This document shows, piece by piece, positions 55,500 to 64,000 of a stretch of 64,000 nucleotides of DNA. The stretch's first letter is position 1, and each line of letters starts with the position of its first letter. The stretch lies in NCBI RefSeq assembly GCF_037975245.1, contig NC_092572.1, positions 34,073,989-34,137,988 of the forward strand. The letters are read 5' to 3'. This stretch comes from Apostichopus japonicus. Its lineage: Eukaryota; Echinodermata; Holothuroidea; Aspidochirotida; Stichopodidae. A program made the translations under genes and the position numbers. Below the pieces are notes generated by a model that was not told the origin of the DNA, searched no databases, and saw only the letters and a program-made list of their open reading frames with translations.

Positions 55500-56780
55500 G
55501 TTTGCAAACACAATCTCGTAAGCACAATAATCACTGTCTTGTAAACACAATAACTCACCAAGCGTGTGGTCCACGAACTTCAAACTCTGTATGTTGATAA
55601 CAGTTACAAAGCTCTCTGGGCTGTTTTAGTTTATTTACAATGTCAAATGTCATTTGAGTTCACCTGTGGACAAAATATGGAAACATTGTAAACAAACTTA
55701 CTGGACATCAATAGCATACTTGGGTGTTAGGTGCTCCATAAAGCAGCTTTGGTAGAGGTCAAAGGTCAAGTGATGTCAACAGGAGGAAAACTCTGACAAC
55801 ATAAACAAGCAGACTCAATTAATCTGGCCTGACAAATCACATAGTTGGTATGTGGGTGCCCCTCAATCAGTAAGTTCAAGGTTGCTTTAGTTATTGGGAA
55901 ATTTCAATTGGGGTTAGTAGTTGTCAAATCTCAAATAATTGTAATTTTGAAAACTCCAAAAGTCAAAGGATAGCTTTGACGAACTTTACACATGGTATGT
56001 GGCTCAACCATAATGAGTTCAAGTGTCACTCATGGTGACAATTTTAGCTCCAAAAGTAAAACTTGGATGAACTTCACACTTGGTATGTGAATCAAGCCTA
56101 TTACGTATTAAAACTGTCTGTGCACAGAATTCAGTAAATGTTCTGACACACTGTAAATGTTGCATGGAATATCTAAGCCTCTTGGCTTCCTGGTTTATTC
56201 TTTAACAAAGTGCAAACAAGTATATGTGATTTTTGTGTGTTTGGGGGTGTGTGAATGAGATATGTCTGCTAAAGCATTATCAAGCATCATTGAATTTTAA
56301 GCATTGCATCAAGATTTCTATGGGAAAGCTGTTGGCTGTTTTCATTATTGTGGTGGTCAGAGGTCATCTGAATCCTAGATTTTAGTATGTTTTAGTGGAG
56401 ATTAAAGGTCAATGGAGAACTGAAGAATACAAAATTTCAAACCAACCTTACTTAATAATTGTAGCTTTGCTGAATATCATGCTTGGTTTATAGATATTCC
56501 TAGTGAATTCTTGGCTGTTTGTTATAGAATTAGGTAAAGAAAATTTAAGGTCACCATTGGCCAATATAATTTAGTGTCAGTGAATCTCATACTTGGTACA
56601 GTAGGTATGTACCCCTTCATGAATACTATCCTTGTAGTAGTTTTGGCAGGGATCATATGTCATTTTAATGTCAGCTATGGTCAAAATTTGAAAACTGTGT
56701 AAAAAATTACTCATGAAATTCACCATTGATGAGTGTCATACTTAGTATGTTCATACTTCTTGATAGTGACTTCTTGGTTG
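55500..56780 (+). repeat. Family B dispersed repeat in intron
   Basis: Several units with GTAAACACAATAACTC, AGGTCAAAGGTCA and ACTTGGTATGTG phrases, in the same orientation as the copy at 25340-26340. Confidence 0.55.
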
Positions 56781-57465
56781 CCACATTTTGTGATGAGGCA
56801 CAATATTGTACATAGGGCTCAATCAATTTGGAACACTGTATACAGTAGTCAGAAGATGAAATATATATCAGAGAATTTATGCTCTTGTATTGGGGGACTT
56901 TAACAACCTATGTCTTGTCACACATGTTATCTTTGCTGTCTGCAGTATTTTACCTAATTCTCTGTGATATACACTAGAAGTTTTTGTTAAGGAAAGTTGC
57001 AAATTATCCAAATATTTCACAATGAATTATATAATGCCATGAGCTTCCTTCCTTAGTAACAGTTCTGAAAGGGCTAATGATGGATCTAATTTATTCTAAA
57101 GCTCAACAGGAAAATATCCCTTATTATATAAAACATCCATCTGACTTTTTTAGCCAACATTAGAAAGCTGTTTGGTCTGGATTTGGGTCATTTTGTTGTA
57201 TATTATAAGATCCTTTCGTGATAAGTGATTATAAAAATATATTGATGTAATGGCAAATGGAGCTTGAATTTGGTGATCTTCTAATTCTGATTACATTTTA
57301 TTGAGTTGACCTACATCAGCAAACTCTTTAAATGAAAAAATATATATAACAATGCATCACAAATTTTCTGGGATTTCTGGTTCATGATATAGTTTCATTC
57401 AGGTTTGTATGATTTTCCACAATATTTATTTTTGTCTTTTCTTGTCTGATGAAATCTTCATTTAG

Positions 57466-57526
57466 ATGGACTTAAGAATACCGGGGAGGATGTCAGAAAG
57501 ATCATCATCACTGAAACCAATCTCTG
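57466..57526 (+). CDS. NLR-type gene, short exon
   Basis: A 61-nt exon, acceptor CTTCATTTAG and donor TCTCTG|GTGAGT, phase 0 to 1 if the 55360 exon is used. It encodes a Ser/Arg-rich, probably disordered stretch (GRMSERSSSLKPIS). Read from phase 1 it is also open, so the phase depends on the preceding exon. Confidence 0.55.
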
Positions 57527-57826
57527 GTGAGTTTCTGGTATTAATAGGAACAATCATTTAAAACTTAAAATGTGTAATTAACAAGGTTTTCTTTTTTATT
57601 GTCAAAACAATACCTGTCACTCTAGAACAAGTGCTGAAGTACATGCAATAATCTGTAACCACAATTGAAGCAGGCATACATAGTCCTGGTTGTAATTCTG
57701 CTGATAAATAAGGGTTTTTCATCCTCAGTTTTGATGACGTTCTTTGCCCTGATGGTCCTACAAGCCCTGTCCTTTCATTAATTTTTACTAACTTCACAAT
57801 AATATACCTGTTTCCTTATTGACCAG

Positions 57827-57858
57827 CCTTGGAACAAACCATGGAGGCTGACATTAAA
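57827..57858 (+). CDS. Possible alternative micro-exon
   Basis: A 32-nt interval, acceptor TATTGACCAG and donor TTAAA|GTATAC, phase 1 to 0, open (LEQTMEADIK). It has the same entry and exit phases as the next exon (58060-58124), so the two could be mutually exclusive but not used in series. The donor is weak. Confidence 0.22.
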
Positions 57859-58059
57859 GTATACTTACTAAAGGTTCAGTCAACTTTTGAAAACTTCACG
57901 ACAAAACTAGTCCTTGAGACTTTTTTGTCGTTGGGCTGGCTTATGATGTTTTATATATTGCATGAAAGATTGGTACAGCTGATGATATAATGTCTTCCAT
58001 AACCTTTTTTGTGGTTAACTCACATGAGTGTTTATGTCACTTTTCTCCATCAATGAAAG

Positions 58060-58124
58060 ACGAAACAAATAAAACAGTGGAACAACAAGAGGACAAACGC
58101 AACGATGTTCCAAGCAAAGGAAAT
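58060..58124 (+). CDS. NLR-type gene, short charged exon
   Basis: A 65-nt exon, acceptor CATCAATGAAAG and donor GGAAAT|GTAAGT, phase 1 to 0. It encodes a hydrophilic stretch (ETNKTVEQQEDKRNDVPSKG). The acceptor's pyrimidine tract is weak, the donor strong. Confidence 0.5.
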
Positions 58125-58399
58125 GTAAGTTAAGAATCATGACCTACTTTTGAAATGTTCTACATTGTAATAAGGCTTGTTGGGAGTTTATGGTTTGTCC
58201 AGATCATATATACATATCAAATTGTTTTCTTGAGTACCCTCACACATAAGAAGTGGACCTTGTAGATATCATTTTTCTTATAGTTACTAAAATATTAAGT
58301 ACATCAAACTAAGAGCATCTGAAGGATATTCAGACGCAGACGAAAAGGAAAAGGGAGAAAAACAGATCTTTCACATACTCACAGATTTCTCAAGCTGTT

Positions 58400-59985
58400 T
58401 GGCTAATTGGATCTCAAAGGTACGTTCTGATCAAAATTGTCCATGGGTTCACCACTGTGCCACCTTCTTATGCGAAGTTATCAGAGGTTAAGTTTTTTTT
58501 AAATAAGTAGAGTTAGGATGGTCCTACAGGCTTTTCATGTTGCTTTTTGGAATCAGCGTGTCACACTACATCTGACTGTGAGGTCAAAACGTCAAAGGTC
58601 AATCTTGAAAAATATACTCATTTTAGGAGATACAGGGCCCCAAAAAAAATTGTCAATATTTTGATATCACATAAAGTTCTCTGTGATTTATAGAGAAACC
58701 AACTTCCTCTTCAATCGGACACCCTGTTCTCAAGTCATGAGGGGCCAAAGGTTGGTTTTGATACCTTAGCAATAACATTGTGTGTGTAAATTGGAGCGCA
58801 TAAAAATCTTAGGACACATTTCACATCATCGATGGGAACATTTTTTGATAAAACCATCAGGTCATCCAAGGTCATTCAAGGTTGCTTATGTGCAAAACAC
58901 TGCCAACTTTTGCAAGTTTTGGCAACAACTTCTAGTCACGAAGTCTGACATGGCTGATATATTGGGACAAGTTGTGAATGAAGTAGGGGCACGTTTTCCA
59001 AAATAACTGTTATGTGATCCAAGGTCACCAAAGGTCAATTATGGGTCAAAATGTGTGTTTTTTGTGTGCAATTACTTGTGAAATTTCCACTGACATGGAT
59101 GATATTGTTGTAAATGGCGTAAGGGATCGTTTCCAAACATAACGGTCATGTTATCCAGGGTTATAGCAAAGGTCAATTAGGGGTCAAAATGTGTTTTTTT
59201 TGTGTGCAATAACTTGTGAAATTTCCCCTGACGGGTCTGACATGGATGATATTGTTGTAAATGGCGTCAGGGATCGTTTCCAAACATAACAGTCATGTTA
59301 TCCAGGGTTAGCAAAGGTCAATTAGGGGTCAAAATGTGTTTTTTGGCAATAAACTTGTGAAACTACCATTGACAGGGTCAGACATTGTTGACATTTGTGG
59401 ACTAGTTGTGAATGGGGTAAAGGATCGTTTCCAAACATAACAGTCATGTGATCCAAGGTTAACAAAGGACAATTAGGGGTCAAAAACTAGTAATTTTGCC
59501 ATAACTTAAGAACCAAATGTCTATCAAGGTTGGAAGTTACGCTATTGTAATCTAATATTTGACCTGCCTTTAGGTGACCTTTGACCTCAGGTTGACCTCC
59601 AGTGACCTGTATTAGTTTCTTTCAAGTTGATATGAATTTTTGTGGCCATATTCTGTTCTAAATTGTCCATAAGTTGACTCCTCTGCAACCTTTGTGTGTT
59701 AAGTTATTAGAGATCAAGGTTTTGTTTGGTTTTGTTAAAATTCTTAATAAGTACAGTTAGGATCATGCTGTGAGTTCTGTAAAAAAAAAAAAACAACTCT
59801 TGCTCATATCAGACACCTGGTACTCAAAAGGTTCTCAGAAGGACCAACGGTTGATTTGTGATAATTTTGGCAATAATATGGTGTGTGTACATCAGACCAC
59901 ATAACAATTTAAGGACAGTGCTGCTGGCTTGTAAATATTCCTTACAAGCAAGAAACCAGAGTGCCCTTATGCTCTTGTTGTTTAC
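58400..59985 (+). repeat. Family A dispersed repeat, copy 3
   Basis: Contains AGGTCACCAAAGGTCA (59022-59037). It also has three local repeats of a unit of about 125 bp (about 58990-59330) with GTTATCCAGGGTTA and CAAAGGTCAATTAGGGGTCAAAA. The right end AAGAAACCAGAGTGCCCTTA then TGCTCTTG matches the other copies. Confidence 0.7.
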
Positions 59986-60279
59986 ATTAGATGACTTGGA
60001 GGTCAAATAGGGGGGGAGGTATCATAAAAAAAGGGGTAGGGGTCGGACAATGCCCCCCTTGTTGTCAACACTGAGTTCATGAAGATAATTCTGAATCTTT
60101 TAAGCTGTCAACGAAAAAGAAAATTTTAACAGGAGTGATATTTATACAAGGACATGATTAATAAAATCTCAATAACTAATATTAAACCTTCTTTCTCCTG
60201 TAAGCTTGAAATGTATAAAGAGCTAGTAATCATGTTCAAACTATTACTTGCATACAAGATATATGTGAATGCAATTTTG

Positions 60280-61760
60280 GTTACGACACTGAAGGGTCAG
60301 TAAACATCTGCAATCGCGCTGGCATGTCTGGGTGTGTATATGTGTGTATGTGACAGGTAGGTTGTAAGTACATGTTCTTTGCAACAACAAGTTTTACCTC
60401 GTTAATATTCATTAGTTGGTGAGGCACTGAGGCTTAATAGAAAATCGTCAAAAACAGCTTGTAAACATAATATCTCAACAAAAACAAGTTGAATCAATGT
60501 CATACTTGGTAGCCAGATGCCCTTTGATGTGTTTCCCATCTCATGAATATTAATGAGTTGGCAGGGCTTACCATAATTTATGATTATGTCAATATCTCTG
60601 CAACCTTATGTCCCATTAAGTTTATACTTGGTATGGTGATGTAAGTACAGAGTATGTACATGTTGTTTGCAACAACACTTTTCACCGTGTTTCTATTCAT
60701 GGTGGTTGGGCTTAACAGAAATTGTCAAAAGCGTTTGTAAACATGATATTTCAACAACCACAACTTGAATCAATGGGATACATGGTAGATAGATTCTCCG
60801 TGGTGAATAAATGTACCCTATTGTTCTTGGTTCTCATCTCATGAATATTAATGAGTGGTTGAGGCTAAACTAACATTTGGTTCACATTGGTATGGTGATG
60901 TTGCTGCATAATAATCACATTTTTATGACGTATCCAACTCTATGTCATTTATATTCATCAAATTGCAAGACAAGAACTAAGTGTTCAATGGTTTTCATCC
61001 TTGGCATATTAGGTTTGTCACACTATATTCATACAATCAACCATGTTGTTCCTGTATTCATATAATGAATATAAATCAGTGAACATATACTTCTTCTTAG
61101 AACTTTAGATATCTCTGAAATATATTTCTAATTAGCTTTATACATCATGTACTTGGATAAGATAATGTAAGTATAGAGATAGTTTATAGATTTTATGCCA
61201 CATAAACGTTGACCTCACTGATGTTCATGCATAAATATGTTTTCATACTATGTCACTTCATAGGCTTTATCAAAATGATAACAGATTCCTGGTACCTTCC
61301 TTTAAATGTTGCCACACAATGTCAATAGATAATCATCTTCATTGTGGTGTGCACAAGTTCATGAATATTTACACCTATGGCTTACCACACTATATATCCG
61401 TTTGGCTATCGAAACAACTAAACTTTTTCATTTTCTGGTTGGAGTTTACAATGATAGATCCTGTTTAATGACTCTGATCTCTGATGAACTCAAATGAACT
61501 TTGACCTCTATTCATATCGATAGGGTTCTAAAGCAATACTTATGGGAAACTTCAGTAATACAATTTGCATGACTTTGTACCTGGAATGTGGATCTGCTTT
61601 AGTAATTACATATCCTTCAGTTGAACTCCAAATGTAACGCTTGGTTGAGCTTCATACTTGCTATAATACGTTGAGATGCTCAAGTATAGGAATCAAACCG
61701 TGGAAGGTCTTTTACGGTCAACAAAAGTCAAAGTATGAAATTCTTGTGAATTCACCTTTC
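60280..61760 (+). repeat. Family B-like dispersed repeat in intron
   Basis: Contains TGTAAACATAATATCTCAAC, several CTCATGAATATTAATGAG palindromes (about 60401-60418, 60541-60558, 60838-60855) and CTTGGTATGGTGATG phrases. Its tandem units are roughly 300 bp apart. Confidence 0.55.
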
Positions 61761-61900
61761 AATCTTGTCTGCAGTGCTGCACTTAATATCCTCAATTGTG
61801 GCAAGTAAGGATTTACTTTTAAGCCCAATTATGGCTACCTGTTTACTAGTCAATATTATCATAATATGTGTCTAACTCATTTCAACGTATTTAATTGCAG

Positions 61901-62005
61901 GACATATCAGCATCATCCCTCTCAGGCAATCCTGTGCCATCACAGTCAGCAGATGTCCAACACTCAAAGAAGAGACGCTTTAATGAATCTACAGCTGCAG
62001 TGACG
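61901..62005 (+). CDS. NLR-type gene, duplicated 35-codon exon, copy 1
   Basis: A 105-nt exon, acceptor TTAATTGCAG and donor GACG|GTAAAT, phase 0 to 0. It encodes a Ser-rich, probably disordered peptide with PSQSADVQHSKKRRFNES. KKRR is a basic patch of the kind seen in nuclear localisation signals. The symmetric phase lets the exon be duplicated, skipped or included without frame loss. Confidence 0.65.
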
Positions 62006-62100
62006 GTAAATTTCAGTCTATTGGTCATCTCAGAATATCTTCCAAAATATTGATGATTTCGACTGTTAAACAATATTAATATCATACAGAAAAGCAAGCC

Positions 62101-62924
62101 TGTAAAGGACTGATCAAAATTGACTATGACAATGTTGGATGTTGCCGTTGCACATGTTGAAATTAAAATTATCAAAACTTTTATTTTGTATGAAATGAAA
62201 AATTGTATCATATAACCAGGGTCTTACATTCACCATCCTTCAAGAAGGTTGTGAAACAATTTCAAGACCGACTTCGCTCTTTGTGATTGACTGTAGTGAC
62301 TAGCTGAGCAACATTTCGTAAAACCAACCAACAATGCAGCAACTTGCTTTATGATTGCAACTGGACACTGATATTGGCTAGGAGCTCAGTGCCCAGAAGC
62401 AGCAGCTATTTAATACTGCACTTATTCACCTTTCAATTTAGAAAAAACAAGTCAGAAAAAGGAATTACACTAATATATCTCAGGGACCTTTGAAGAGTCC
62501 ACGAAGCTGGCCCCTGGAAGCTTCAGCATGTTAAGATATCCCTTGTTTTTTTTTTACAATGAATAATATTGACTGCAGTGACTAGCTGAGCTATATTTCT
62601 AAAAGCAATTTAAAAGCACACAATATATGGGAGAAAGAAATCAATTTCTATGGAATGCATTTCAAAGCAGTGCTGGGGTCAGGGGGGGGGGGGGAGGGAC
62701 CCCAGAAGTTGCTGGATTTTAAGATATTTCTTGTTACCTTGTAGCGACTGTGAAGCACAATAGCACAGAAATACATAGCAATGTCATTGGAATATATGGG
62801 TTCAGATGGAAAATACCCGAAGGTGTCACAATTTTGTTAGCCTAATATTACCCAAATAAAGGAAATTGAACCGAAGGCAGAGTCAGGTTTGTTTCCTGCA
62901 GTCGACTTTGATTCAAATATGGCA
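62101..62924. other. Intronic stretch between the duplication units
   Basis: No coding signal. A phrase TGACTGYAGTGACTAGCTGAGC recurs (62289-62310 and 62569-62590), and a G-run lies at 62682-62697. Confidence 0.5.
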
Positions 62925-63820
62925 AGGGGGGGGCAATTGTCATGATTGGAAGGGGGCGGGATGCCCAATTGTTGCCGACACTGATTGAATGATGATAATT
63001 CTCAATATTTTGATTACTATAATAAAACTAGCTTTACAGAATGGTATTTTTGTACAAGGACATGATGAATAAAAAACACACAATTTATTTTGTGAAATTT
63101 CTTCCTCGTGTAAGCTTGATCTGAAAACTAATTTATCATGGTCAAATTATATAAAGCTTGTGTGAACTTGCATACATGATTTGTGAATCTATTTTGAAAA
63201 TGATAGGAATTTTATGCATTGCTACAGTTTTAAAGTGTCATTTGGCAATGTAGGAAACTTTCAAGCATGGTAACTCCAAAAGTTCAGCTTTGATGCATTT
63301 CATAATTCCATGTGGATTCTCCAAGGTAATTACAAGATTTGTTAGTTGTAGAAGTCATAGGTGAGTTGAGTTCAACTAGTCTAAAATCCTTGTTAGCACA
63401 CAATATTGAAGTTTACTATTATAGTTCATTTTTGCCATATTGACCTGAAATGACCTTGCACCTCTGCGCAAATTGATAGGATTTAATGTCTAATAATTTG
63501 CATGACCTTTGTACATGGAATGTGGATCTGCTTTAGTAAGTACATGTATCTTTTCAGTTTCACAACAAATGTAAATCTTAGATGAACTTCCTACTTGCTA
63601 TGTAGAGGTTCTCAAGAACTAGACTCCTTTGGTTGTTTTGGTTAAGTAAGAAATTTCATGAATAGTTTGTGAATTCACCAATGGTCAAACCTTAAATCTT
63701 GTCTGCACTGCTATCAAATACATATTAATCTGGCAAGTCAGGATTCACTAAGCCTACCTGGTTATTTTGTAAACTCCTTACTGTGTATCTATTAACTCAT
63801 TTCAAACTTTTTATCTGCAG

Positions 63821-63925
63821 GACGTATCAACATCATCCCATTTAGACAGTCGTGTGCCATCACAGTCAGCAGATGTCCCACACTCAAAGAAGAGATGCTT
63901 TAATGAATATACAGCTGCAGCGATG
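63821..63925 (+). CDS. NLR-type gene, duplicated 35-codon exon, copy 2
   Basis: A 105-nt exon, acceptor TTATCTGCAG and donor GATG|GTAAAA, phase 0 to 0. It is a clear copy of 61901-62005 (PSQSADVPHSKKRCFNEY), with the basic patch weakened from KKRR to KKRC. Flanking intron sequence is duplicated too. No stop codon follows within the window, so the gene continues beyond 64000. Confidence 0.65.
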
Positions 63926-64000
63926 GTAAAATTCAGTCTATTTGTCATCTCAGGTTTTTTTCCAAAACATTGACAAGTTTATACTTTCAACTATATAAAG

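Larger units (their letters stand above)
60000..62100 (+). repeat. Segmental duplication, unit 1 (with exon 61901-62005)
   Basis: Stretches near 60010-60200 and 61560-62070 recur near 62925-63090 and 63490-64000, in the same order and orientation and including the flanks of the duplicated exon. Unit 1 carries about 1 kb of extra family B repeat (60280-61500). The second unit is cut by the window end. Confidence 0.75.

Overview
The window is eukaryotic nuclear DNA, AT-rich and intron-rich, dominated by Ty3/Gypsy LTR retrotransposons, CR1/L2-like LINE 3' ends, a tRNA-derived SINE, a satellite array and dispersed intronic repeats. Its only convincing host coding sequence is a multi-exon NLR-type immune gene with tandem death-effector domains and a NACHT NTPase. 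Expanded NLRs with death-fold N-termini are typical of echinoderms and amphioxus, so an invertebrate deuterostome, probably an echinoderm (sea urchin or sea cucumber), is my best guess. No marker in the window fixes the species.

Layout. 1-7161: non-coding DNA with a 5'-truncated LINE (about 765-2151), decayed repeats and one SINE (6547-6854). 7162-19276: an older Gypsy element whose 5' LTR was later split by a younger, nearly intact Gypsy (7352-12414). Both insertions keep target-site duplications. The older element has lost reverse transcriptase, RNase H and the integrase core by an in-frame internal deletion. 19281-28550: no confident gene, but a possible untranslated exon (ending 23830) and a possible start-codon exon (25006-25093). 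28556-33473: a third Gypsy with three LTRs instead of two, flanked by a perfect 5-bp duplication. 33479-35390: inverted and direct repeats. 35391-36197: a beta-propeller-like exon with good splice sites. 36350-43480: a 222-bp satellite interrupted by a LINE fragment and a 2-kb repeat rich in AGGTCA. 48617-63925: phase-consistent exons for DED, DED, NACHT and a C-terminal tail that runs past the window end. The introns carry further AGGTCA-rich repeats, and one 105-nt exon is duplicated.

How the genes may fit together. The propeller exon ends in phase 0 at a consensus donor. The first DED exon has no start codon, begins in phase 0 at a consensus acceptor, and has an in-frame TAG spanning that acceptor. 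The candidate start exon ends in phase 2, which fits an alternative acceptor in the propeller exon. One gene from about 23.6 kb to beyond 64 kb, encoding beta-propeller-DED-DED-NACHT, with a Gypsy element and a satellite array in its introns, is therefore possible. The splice phases are visible in the sequence. The joining is inference that only transcript data can confirm. I ran no database searches.
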